Assembly: GCA_900762945.1 (NCBI GenBank)
Contig: CAAFIN010000271.1
Coordinates: 1-12,280, forward strand
DNA from: Clostridia bacterium
GTDB lineage: Bacteria > Bacillota > Clostridia > Christensenellales > Pumilibacteraceae
Length of the DNA stretch: 12,280 nt
Reading direction: 5' to 3'
Shown: in pieces, positions 6,601 through 12,280 of the stretch
How positions within the stretch are numbered: position 1 is the first letter of the stretch
Layout of the letters: the number at the start of each line of letters is the position of its first letter
The notes under the pieces: model-generated
The model's input: only the letters and a program-made list of their open reading frames with translations
Told to the model about the DNA's origin: nothing
The model's database searches: none
Made by a program: the position numbers and the translations under genes

Positions 6601-9012
6601 ATAGAGGTAATCGGCACGCCCGAATACCTCGGCGAAGTCGTTTACGCCGTGACTTACGACGGCGAAGAAGTCAGTCCCGACTATTACGATATAACCGTTG
6701 GCGATACGAACGCTATCGGCAAACAGACGATAACCGTCGTAGGCAAAGGGCTTTTCAAGGGCAGTAAGACCGTGACGTTCGTAGTCGCTCCCAAAAATAT
6801 CGCAAGCGGCGTAACCGCGACTATTACCACCGTACTTGCCGGCGCGGGAAGCCCGAACGAAACCGTGAAGTTCGGCGATATACTTCTCGTGCGCGGCACG
6901 GACTACGAGATCGACTTCGGCGACCTTACGACCGGCGGCACGAAAACCGCGACGATCAGCGGCAAGGGCAATTACGGCGGCACTCTTACGGTACCGTTTA
7001 TCGTGCTCGCCGAGACTATCGACCTCGCCGCGGACAGCGTTACGGTGACCGCGAGCGCGGCGAAGTACTACGAACCGAACGGCGATTTCGCGCCCGCAAC
7101 GCTTACCGTTACCTATAACGACGGCAAGACTTCCGTCACGCTTATCGAGGGAGTGGACTATACGCTCGGCACGATCGCGTTCGACGGCGCGGACGGCGGC
7201 ACGGCTACGCTCGCCGTCCGCGGCAAAGGACTGTTCGGCGGTTCGAAAACCGTTACTTATAAAATTAACCTCTACCGCTATATGACCGACGCAAAACTCG
7301 GCGCGGCGGTAAGCGGCGACCTTATCTATACCGGTTCCGCGATCACACCGGACGTCGCCGTGACCTGGGACGGCGAAACGCTGATCGAAAACGCAGACTA
7401 CACGATCGAGTTCGGCAACAACGTGAACGCGGGCGAAGCGACGATAACTATTACCGCCGTCGGCGAGAGATACAAATCGGCAACGACCGGATCGTTCACG
7501 ATCGCGCCTCGCGATATTGCCGCGGCTACGCTTACCGTCCCCGCGAACCTCAAGTTTACGGGCAGAGAAGTCAAGCCGACTCTCACCGTAAATGACGGCT
7601 CGGCTAAGCTCGTCAGCGGCATAGACTATACCGCGGCTTACTCGGGCGACAGCACGAACCTCGCGTCCGACCTTACCAAAAATTACGGCGAAGCGACCGT
7701 GACCGCTACCGGTAAAGGAAACTATACCGGCACCGCGAAACTTACCTACCGTTTCTATACGGCAGCGACGGCAAAGCGAGTGGACGGCGACAAAGCCGAC
7801 TGGGCGGATTACGACGGCAACGCTTCCGTAATTTACAACGCCGGCAATACGAAAGGCGCGGAAGTTATCGCGAAATACGAAGCCGACGGCGTATACGTTT
7901 TCGCGACCGTTCGTCACGCAACGCTCGTCAAAAACAGCAACAATCCCCAGAACGATACGCACCTCCGCGTTATTTTCGCGTTGCAAACCGGCACTTCGTA
8001 CGCCGCGGGCGACCAGATCTACGTCGGCGCCAACGGCAATTACAAGTATTGGAGCAAAAATTACGACAACTATTACGACAACGTCGAATCCGCGTTCGTA
8101 GTCACGGGCGAAGCGGGCAACTACGTCACTTACGTCGAAGTTTTCGTACCCGCTTCGAATTTGACCAATGTGACCGACGGTACGGATCTGAGAGTAATCT
8201 TCTCCTGGTACGCGCCGGGCGAATCGGAAACGGTTTTCGGATTTAATAACGACACGACGTGGGGACCGATGAAGCGCTGGGCAAACGCGTTCAGCGAAAG
8301 CAACGCGAAGAATTTCTACTACCTCGACAAGAACACCGACGCGGTAAACCGCGGTTTGCGCTATAGCAAGTACGTAGCGGCGGACCGCGCAATCGACGGC
8401 GACGTATCCGACTGGGCGGACTACGACGAAGCGGGCGGAACGGTGAAGAGAACCGAGGGTAGTAACGACCGTTATATCGAATACCGCGCTTATTACGGCG
8501 CGGACGGCACGTATCTGTCTACGAAATCGCTTACCGATAAAGTCGTTATCGGCAATCGCGCCGCTTCGAGTACGCAGAAAGATTTGTGGAAGATATACTT
8601 CTACAATACGAGTTGGGAATTCAAACTCGGCGGCAAAGATATGGGTATGGCTTACGGCTATCAATTTGCTTACGATAACAACAAACTCGATCTCGCAGAG
8701 TTCGCGATGAAATGCGAAAAACAAGCGAACGGACAGTACCTTACCGGTATGGAAATGTTTATCCCGTCGGCGGCTTACGAGGAACTCGGTCTTACGCTTA
8801 CGGACGGAAAACCCACGGTTTCGACCTGGATATTCGGCTGTAAAAAGGCGACGGACTACGTCGTGACCGAGTATGAGGAGTTCAAGACCGAGGCAGGCAA
8901 GGCTGCAAGCAGTTGGGCGGCGAATTATCAGTGGTTCGGCGGCAATTATCAGAATAACGATAGTGCAAAGAGCGGTTACTTCGAAATTATCGACTACGTT
9001 AAAGCCGCCTGA
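3655..9012 (+). CDS. Giant CBM9-like / Ig-like modular surface lipoprotein
   Basis: This 1785-residue exported protein is predicted to bind carbohydrate at the cell surface. The signal peptide ends in the lipobox AVAC (Cys22). Six CBM9/DOMON-like modules are recognised by the opening motif [hydrophobic]-DG-x4-DW-x2-Y and by an internal 'DGLY/DGVYFYATVR' strand. They begin near residues 50, 273, 487, 711, 1374 and 1578, and each is about 200-225 residues long. Modules 1-4 are N-terminal and modules 5-6 C-terminal. Between them, residues about 895-1368 hold six Ig-like (MBG/YDG-like) repeats of 70-87 residues, five of which carry 'GKG[ND/LF]YxG'-type turns (near 960, 1030, 1103, 1190 and 1353); the fifth repeat has 'VGERYKSA' instead. 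Modules 1-2, 2-3 and 3-4 are joined by similar short links ('TENGLY', 'VTNKGI', 'VDENGL'). I see no catalytic domain, sortase motif, S-layer homology or dockerin segment, so the lipid anchor is the only attachment. A role as a polysaccharide-capture scaffold for the neighbouring enzymes is inferred. Confidence 0.85.
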   Translation: MRKKLTIILLLVCLLTATAVACGIKEDGFDDYDFVNPAPKEIVYDTDEGVKLDGVADEDFWKTEHSWYTGYLSDGSKGKNALVAGHLEPCELRVTTQFTDKGLYFYAEVDDKIINVYRKNKDLAAYQKTGVSFYVAEPGMLTTSEGTGAYEFALAVDGTSLLRRHYRGGYNAYPLIGVGWGTRFINGNLDEHGNGTADGYAIEAFVPWNLIKLDGKPEYLNVAFAAQRHESALDAGSEFTWEWNPQGEADWYKPDTWLKFTENGLYTAKPADKVIDGNAADWADYAGEVKRLNYPDGKRYVEHKIVRGTDGLYVITDAVQRLYLTEKSWWENTSIEVIVTNKKGGNVSYSLDGAGYSARYTAGKMVAEDVTLGGENYKHITAEYFIPDFALGFGAANKSDDGIDLSQDYLRVGVAFANGTGEKLDDGTLDPEKNESTNKSELLGGACLDAKPYLVYPLGCGPWEQGRRYYVTNKGITAGAITLDERFTVDGKADDWQNYRGVTARAIGRAEGDDTSSVGKGFDVKAVKGVDGVYFYATVRHNALDVTSGDKYDVSGLTVKFSVTDTNFRDLNSGDAQYKKGRNGWETYFTAVGNDGGAECAQIMRTTAETDGTYRTIIEGFVPFWKMGDLDALKTADDKPAFDKKTGELADGYVLRVGFRWRTKGDNMYIQGNAKAIDGLVNGMMSLNNPQNHYIVDENGLHQSRLVPKFGVIDGKPDGGAYYGETLRAAAADGERYAETKAIMREDGLYTITTARVKNYVETASTTVGWDGVNTGTYKNNSSLELRFIKDGKNAPFALIAPMGTSNATSWVPEVEYEYNVVKDGEYYLVTVEAFFNKHYLKTKTGSEIPTDLVLSAAFYAPGDEGETVLAPADYATATAVTADGALYAATAAGLVRKPEAVGKTAIFAGNVTDNIVGGRFDGMLEVTVTVGGVTLELNRDYTLVVETADEGGVYTVEGKGDYYGKIVREFSTGAIDADELAIEVIGTPEYLGEVVYAVTYDGEEVSPDYYDITVGDTNAIGKQTITVVGKGLFKGSKTVTFVVAPKNIASGVTATITTVLAGAGSPNETVKFGDILLVRGTDYEIDFGDLTTGGTKTATISGKGNYGGTLTVPFIVLAETIDLAADSVTVTASAAKYYEPNGDFAPATLTVTYNDGKTSVTLIEGVDYTLGTIAFDGADGGTATLAVRGKGLFGGSKTVTYKINLYRYMTDAKLGAAVSGDLIYTGSAITPDVAVTWDGETLIENADYTIEFGNNVNAGEATITITAVGERYKSATTGSFTIAPRDIAAATLTVPANLKFTGREVKPTLTVNDGSAKLVSGIDYTAAYSGDSTNLASDLTKNYGEATVTATGKGNYTGTAKLTYRFYTAATAKRVDGDKADWADYDGNASVIYNAGNTKGAEVIAKYEADGVYVFATVRHATLVKNSNNPQNDTHLRVIFALQTGTSYAAGDQIYVGANGNYKYWSKNYDNYYDNVESAFVVTGEAGNYVTYVEVFVPASNLTNVTDGTDLRVIFSWYAPGESETVFGFNNDTTWGPMKRWANAFSESNAKNFYYLDKNTDAVNRGLRYSKYVAADRAIDGDVSDWADYDEAGGTVKRTEGSNDRYIEYRAYYGADGTYLSTKSLTDKVVIGNRAASSTQKDLWKIYFYNTSWEFKLGGKDMGMAYGYQFAYDNNKLDLAEFAMKCEKQANGQYLTGMEMFIPSAAYEELGLTLTDGKPTVSTWIFGCKKATDYVVTEYEEFKTEAGKAASSWAANYQWFGGNYQNNDSAKSGYFEIIDYVKAA
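3802..6333 (+). repeat. N-terminal tandem array of four CBM9-like modules
   Basis: Protein-level repeats within the giant lipoprotein. The module openings fall at nt 3808 ('LDGVADEDFW'), 4477 ('IDGNAADWADY'), 5119 ('VDGKADDWQNY') and 5791 ('IDGKPDGGAYY'). Modules 1-3 keep the Trp typical of the CBM9-like opening (W61, W282, W496). Module 4 has lost it and reads GGAYY. Sequence divergence between modules is high, so the array is old rather than a recent duplication. Confidence 0.75.
6337..7758 (+). repeat. Six Ig-like repeats in the giant lipoprotein
   Basis: These are protein-level repeats of 70-87 residues. Each ends in a glycine-rich turn and a beta-strand such as 'GKGLFKGSKTVTF', 'GKGNYGGTLTVPF', 'GKGLFGGSKTVTY' or 'GKGNYTGTAKLTY'. 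Many also contain a 'DYTI/DYEI' strand near the middle. The pattern matches Ig-like stalk repeats common in Bacillota surface proteins. They probably space the two CBM9-like arrays apart, a structural inference. The second and fourth repeats share the 'GKGLFxGSKTVT' turn, suggesting a shared origin. Confidence 0.72.
7774..9000 (+). repeat. C-terminal pair of CBM9-like modules
   Basis: The module openings are at nt 7780 ('VDGDKADWADY') and 8392 ('IDGDVSDWADY'), about 204 residues apart. They resemble module 2 ('IDGNAADWADY') more closely than modules 1, 3 or 4. This suggests the C-terminal pair came from a module-2-like unit copied across the Ig-like stalk. Module 5 also shares 'DGVYxxATVRHxxL' with module 3, so simple descent from one module is not certain. 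Confidence 0.72.
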
Positions 9013-9027
9013 AATTAAGGAACGCCT

Positions 9028-10197
9028 ATGAAAATCAAGAAATTTTTTATCGCGCTCTTGCTCGCGGCGATTTTCGTCGCGGGCATAGGGTGCAAGGAGC
9101 AACCAATGAAAGAATACGAAAAGACTTTAATGACCGGCAACGTCGGCGCGCACGGACACGTGCAAGGCATCGCTACAGACGGCGAATACTTTTACTCGTC
9201 GATAACCAGCATACTCGTCAAGCAAGACGCGAGCGGCAAGGTCGTAGGCTCGGTAACGGGTTTCGGCGATCTCGACCGTTGTCACCTCGGCGACATGACC
9301 TACAATCCCGACGACGGAATGTTGTACGCTTCGCTGTACGTTTCGCTGAACGGACCGATGTTCTCGGCAAAGGAAAGAGCGGGCGGCGCTCACGACAAGA
9401 ATTGCTATCTCGTTATCGTCGACCCGAACGTCATTACCGAAACCGAAATGCAAGCAAACGACGTGTGCAAAGTGGTGAACGTGACCAAGCCTATCGCCGA
9501 GTACGCCGAGCAAAACGCGGGCTTCGACTTGTGGCTTGGCGGCAAGTACGCGATAAGGTACGGCGTGGACTCGTGTACGTTCGGTCCGAAGTTCGGCTCG
9601 AAGAGCAAAAACGGCAAAAAATATCTTACCATGACTTGCAGTACCGCGACTTATTCCGTCGATATAGACGGCGTAACGCCATACGACCGCGAGGACGCGG
9701 ACTACTTCACGATCTTTCAGTACGACGTGACCGAGTGGAGTAAATACGCAAAGCCGTTCGGCGAAATCGCGAACGCGGTCGGTCCGGAAAAGCCCGACGG
9801 AACTTATTTTTACTACGCGGGTTTTCACGACTACGGCGTGCAGAACCTTTGCTATGACGAGTACAAAAACGTGTACTTCGTCACGACTTACTATACCGAT
9901 TATCACGAGCCGTCCAGAAGCAAGTTTCCCAACTACACGTTCTTCGTCATCGACCCCTCTTACGCAAAAGAGCAAACGCTCGCAGGCACGGGCGAAAAGG
10001 GGCTTGTGCTTCGCTCGAAGTACGGCAAAAAGCACGACAGCGGAGTTATGGGCTATGAACTAAGCGCGAGCGTGGGTATTCTCTCGCTCGGCGACGGCAG
10101 ATATTACGTTGCGAGCGTGTCGAAAGGCGGCGCGACTATGAGTCTGTACGAGTGGAGCAAAGATACGACCGACTGCTGTATAAACGAGGTCGAGTAG
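9028..10197 (+). CDS. Predicted beta-propeller lipoprotein, unknown function
   Basis: This 389-residue exported protein has a lipobox ending GIGC (Cys22). The ATG at 9028 is preceded by AAGGA 6 nt upstream and lies 15 bp after the giant lipoprotein gene. About five WD/NHL-like repeating units can be seen: 'HVQGIATDGEYFYSS' (44-58), 'HLGDMTYNPDDGMLYASL' (86-103), 'VDSCTFGP...KKYLTMT' (180-203), 'VQNLCYDEYKNVYFVTT' (271-287) and 'ASVGILSLGDGRYYVAS' (347-363). Each is followed by a strand ending in aspartate or an acidic patch, such as 'YLVIVDP' and 'FFVIDP'. This favours a beta-propeller fold. I cannot see glycosidase or lyase catalytic signatures with confidence, so no enzyme function is assigned. 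Membership of a polysaccharide operon suggests binding or cleavage of a glycan, by context only. TTA and TCA codons are scarce here as in the neighbours, so recent transfer is not indicated. Confidence 0.75.
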   Translation: MKIKKFFIALLLAAIFVAGIGCKEQPMKEYEKTLMTGNVGAHGHVQGIATDGEYFYSSITSILVKQDASGKVVGSVTGFGDLDRCHLGDMTYNPDDGMLYASLYVSLNGPMFSAKERAGGAHDKNCYLVIVDPNVITETEMQANDVCKVVNVTKPIAEYAEQNAGFDLWLGGKYAIRYGVDSCTFGPKFGSKSKNGKKYLTMTCSTATYSVDIDGVTPYDREDADYFTIFQYDVTEWSKYAKPFGEIANAVGPEKPDGTYFYYAGFHDYGVQNLCYDEYKNVYFVTTYYTDYHEPSRSKFPNYTFFVIDPSYAKEQTLAGTGEKGLVLRSKYGKKHDSGVMGYELSASVGILSLGDGRYYVASVSKGGATMSLYEWSKDTTDCCINEVE

Positions 10198-10198
10198 C

Positions 10199-12124
10199 AT
10201 GGCGATTACTTACGACGAACTCGGGTTTTACGAGGACGGCAAGCCGTGGTTCCCGATTATGGGCGAATATCAGTACTCGCGCGGCGACCGCCGTTACTGG
10301 TACTCCGGCATAGCGAAAATGAAAGCGCTGGGAATAAATACCGTTGCTTCCTACGTTATCTGGATTCACCACGAGGAAATCGAGGGCGAGTTCGATTTTT
10401 CGGGCAACAACGACATTTGCGCGTTCGTGAAAGAAATCGCGTCGGCAGGTATGAAAATGTGCCTTCGGATAGGACCGTGGGTGCACGGCGAAGTGCGCAA
10501 CGGCGGCTTTCCCGACTGGATCGAACACGCTGATTTTCCCACGCGTTGCAACTCTCCCGAGTATCTCCGCTTCGTCACGCGCTACTTTAAGCGGATTTAC
10601 GACGAGGTCAAGGATCTTTTCTACGCGGACGGCGGACCGATTTTCGCGATACAGGTCGAGAACGAGTACCGCGGATACAAGGACAAAACGGGCAAACAAC
10701 GCCCGGGCTACGGCGACGAGCATATAAACAAACTCATTGAAATAATGCGAAAAATCGGCTTCGACGTGCCGATCTACTTAGCCACCGGCTGGGGCGACGC
10801 GTCGGTAGGTAAGGCGATTCCCGTATGGGGCGCGTACTGCGAAGCGCCGTGGGAGGACTCTACGGGCGAACTCCCGCCCGCCAACGGCTACGCTTTCTCG
10901 CCGCTCCCGGACGACGACGCGATAGGCAACGATATGGGCAAGCGAGCTACGGCGTATACGATCGCGGACAAACCGTTCCCGTTCGTGACGGTGGAACTCG
11001 GCGCAGGCATACAAGTAACCGAAAAGCGCCGTCCTATCGTGGGCAAGTCCGACTGCGCGGCGATCGCCGTGTGCAAGCTCGGCAGCGGCGCGGCGGCTCT
11101 CGGTTACTACGTTTTCCACGGCGGCATAAACCCCGACGGCAAACTCACGTCCATGAACGAGCGCAGTATTTATTGTAATCTGCCCGAAAAGGACTACGAT
11201 TTCCAAGCCGCGATCGGCGCGTTCGGCAAGGTCAAGGACGGCGGGCGCGAACTGAAGCTCGTCAATTACTTCGCCCGCGAGTTCGGCGCGGAACTGTCGC
11301 GCATGCCGGCGTACTTTCCGTCCGACAACTGCTCCGATCCCCGCGATATGAATTCGCTCCGTTATAGCGTTCGCGCCCGCGACGGCAGAGGGTACGTATT
11401 TTTTAATAATTACGTTCGTCGCCGTGCAACCGCAAAGCACGCGCTCGGCGGCAAAATCGTCAATTACCCGGGCGGTTCGGTCGAACTCCGCGGCGACGAT
11501 CTTTCGTGCGGCAGATACTTCGTATATCCGTTCAATATGGACGTAGACGGCGAAACTCTGAAATTCATTTCCGCGACCCCGCTGTGTAAAATCGGCGACA
11601 AGTACGTCTTTTGGGCTTATGACCCGCAAAAAGTAGTTATCGACGCGCCGGACAGCGTAAAGGAAAAGATCATGGTTATCGACCGCGAGGACGCGCTTAA
11701 CGCCTGCAAGTTCGTCATCGGCGGCGAAGAACGGCTGGTCGTATCGGAAGCCGAACTGTACGAAACTTACGGCGAGATCTACGGCGTTTTCCGCGGTAAA
11801 GTCGCGTTCTCCGCGTTCCCGCCGCTGAAAAACGTGGAGGGAAGCGCGCGCAGGGCGGGCGACCGCGGCGCGTTCGCGTATTACGAAGCGGGCGTTGTCG
11901 GCGGCTCGGCTGCCGTCGATTTCGAGATAACGACCGATACGGAAGAGTATAGTGAATACGCGGTTTCCGTCCGATACTCAGACTGTGCGGGCAAAGAAGT
12001 TTTCGCGTATATCGACTTTGACGCCGATCGCGCCGACGTAATTATAGACGGAGGGAAAGTAGCGGACAAGTTCTACACCGGCGTGCCGTTCGAAGTTGAA
12101 CTCGGGCGGTTCGGTTATCCCTAA
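10199..12124 (+). CDS. GH35 beta-galactosidase-like enzyme, C-terminally truncated by an in-frame TAA
   Basis: This is a 641-residue product up to the first stop. It has no signal peptide, so it is predicted to be cytoplasmic and to act on imported galactosides. The N-terminal TIM barrel (about 1-330) has the GH35 opening 'DGKPWFPIMGEYQYSR', then 'INTVASYVIW', 'RIGPWVHGE...GGFPDW' and 'GPIFAIQVENEY'. Glu156 in NEY is the predicted acid/base, and Glu266 in 'VTVELGAG' is the candidate nucleophile. Residues about 340-545 form a middle beta-rich region, and about 550 onward a jelly-roll domain. The ATG lies 1 bp after the propeller gene's TAG, with GAGG 9 nt upstream, so translation is probably coupled. 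The frame continues past TAA (12122-12124) with clearly homologous-looking sequence, so the last strands of the jelly-roll are missing from the product. The active site is upstream and intact, but folding or stability may suffer. Confidence 0.85.
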   Translation: MAITYDELGFYEDGKPWFPIMGEYQYSRGDRRYWYSGIAKMKALGINTVASYVIWIHHEEIEGEFDFSGNNDICAFVKEIASAGMKMCLRIGPWVHGEVRNGGFPDWIEHADFPTRCNSPEYLRFVTRYFKRIYDEVKDLFYADGGPIFAIQVENEYRGYKDKTGKQRPGYGDEHINKLIEIMRKIGFDVPIYLATGWGDASVGKAIPVWGAYCEAPWEDSTGELPPANGYAFSPLPDDDAIGNDMGKRATAYTIADKPFPFVTVELGAGIQVTEKRRPIVGKSDCAAIAVCKLGSGAAALGYYVFHGGINPDGKLTSMNERSIYCNLPEKDYDFQAAIGAFGKVKDGGRELKLVNYFAREFGAELSRMPAYFPSDNCSDPRDMNSLRYSVRARDGRGYVFFNNYVRRRATAKHALGGKIVNYPGGSVELRGDDLSCGRYFVYPFNMDVDGETLKFISATPLCKIGDKYVFWAYDPQKVVIDAPDSVKEKIMVIDREDALNACKFVIGGEERLVVSEAELYETYGEIYGVFRGKVAFSAFPPLKNVEGSARRAGDRGAFAYYEAGVVGGSAAVDFEITTDTEEYSEYAVSVRYSDCAGKEVFAYIDFDADRADVIIDGGKVADKFYTGVPFEVELGRFGYP

Positions 12125-12262
12125 AAGTTCGTTATCCGCACTTATCCCGCGCGCCCCGCCGACGAAGTTTTCGTAGAGGTACCGCACGTGTTCGAGCGCG
12201 GCGCGGCGAATAAGATAAAATCGATCGCGACCGAAGTCCGCGCCACCGTCAAAATAGGATAA
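12125..12262 (+). pseudogene. Read-on remnant of the GH35 C-terminus after the in-frame stop
   Basis: The frame of the GH35 gene stays open for 45 codons after TAA (12122-12124) and ends at a second TAA (12260-12262). The translation begins KFVIRTYPARPADEVFVEVP and continues with 'HVFERGAANKIKSI'. This fits the end of the jelly-roll in bacterial GH35 enzymes, where 'FYtG.P.e..L.RFGyP' is followed by a strand and then 'P...DEVyLE'. There is no ribosome binding site or start codon at its head, so it is not a separate gene. The intact ancestor would have been 687 residues. Single-base changes from CAA, AAA or GAA would create the TAA. Confidence 0.8.
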
Positions 12263-12280
12263 AAATAATACGAAATAACC

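Noticed and set aside
5026..9102. A 1358-codon open frame on the - strand opposite the giant lipoprotein, and similar long ones opposite every other gene (for example 1479-3656).
   Set aside because: Each is in exact codon register with the sense gene. It stays open because the sense gene avoids TTA, CTA and TCA, the reverse complements of the stop codons. The translations look low-complexity (Arg, Val and Ala-rich) and lack ribosome binding sites.
12122..12124. TAA recoded as an amino acid in this organism.
   Set aside because: TAA ends the ROK gene, the GH43 gene and the GH35 remnant at expected places, so it works as a stop here.
12261..12271. AAAAATAATA after the last TAA matches the right arm of the 86-114 palindrome, suggesting a second operator.
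   Set aside because: There is no matching left arm upstream (the preceding bases are GTCAAAATAGGAT). Ten AT-rich bases next to a stop codon are easily matched by chance, and the window ends too soon to judge.
1..12280. CRISPR arrays, tRNA or rRNA genes, insertion sequences, attachment sites and replication origins.
   Set aside because: I found no short direct repeats with spacers, no cloverleaf-like or rRNA-like sequence, no transposase or integrase, and no terminal inverted repeats. The whole window is filled by the five genes and the leader.

Overview
The window holds one co-directional five-gene cluster on the + strand that reads as a carbohydrate-utilisation locus of a Gram-positive bacterium. 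The Gram-positive (Bacillota, probably Clostridia-like) assignment rests on strong AGGAGG-type ribosome binding sites, three consecutive lipoproteins with short lipobox signal peptides, 'GKGNYTGT'-type Ig-like surface repeats, a ROK regulator at the head of the operon, and no SusC/SusD pair. The DNA is moderately GC-rich by eye and its genes almost never use the codons TTA, CTA and TCA. No species can be named from sequence alone.

Layout: positions 1-196 carry an AT-rich leader with a textbook sigma-A/sigma-70 promoter (TTGACA, 17 bp, TATACT), a 29-bp palindrome at the predicted transcription start that is a good operator candidate, and a ribosome binding site for a GTG start. The genes follow: (1) a ROK-family transcriptional repressor, 197-1402; (2) a GH43-like five-bladed propeller glycosidase lipoprotein with helical insertions and a C-terminal discoidin-like region, 1452-3641; (3) a 1785-residue modular lipoprotein made of six CBM9-like modules flanking six Ig-like repeats, with no visible catalytic domain, 3655-9012; (4) a predicted beta-propeller lipoprotein of unknown function, 9028-10197; (5) a GH35 beta-galactosidase-like enzyme without signal peptide, 10199-12124, whose reading frame is cut by an in-frame TAA but plainly continues for 45 more codons to a second TAA at 12260-12262. 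Gaps between genes are 49, 13, 15 and 1 bp, and I see no terminator in them, so a single transcript from the leading promoter is likely.

Inferred division of labour: the giant lipoprotein would hold polysaccharide at the cell surface, the GH43 lipoprotein would trim arabinose- or xylose-type side chains outside the cell, the propeller lipoprotein has an unknown accessory role, and the GH35 enzyme would act inside the cell on imported galactosides. The ROK protein probably senses a liberated sugar and autoregulates the operon at the palindrome. A pectin side chain or arabinogalactan is a reasonable guess for the substrate but is not shown by the sequence; no transporter lies in the window. The most notable items are the interrupted GH35 gene, the architecture of the giant lipoprotein, the operator palindrome, the helical insertion inside the GH43 propeller, and the clustering of otherwise avoided codons in signal-peptide coding sequence.
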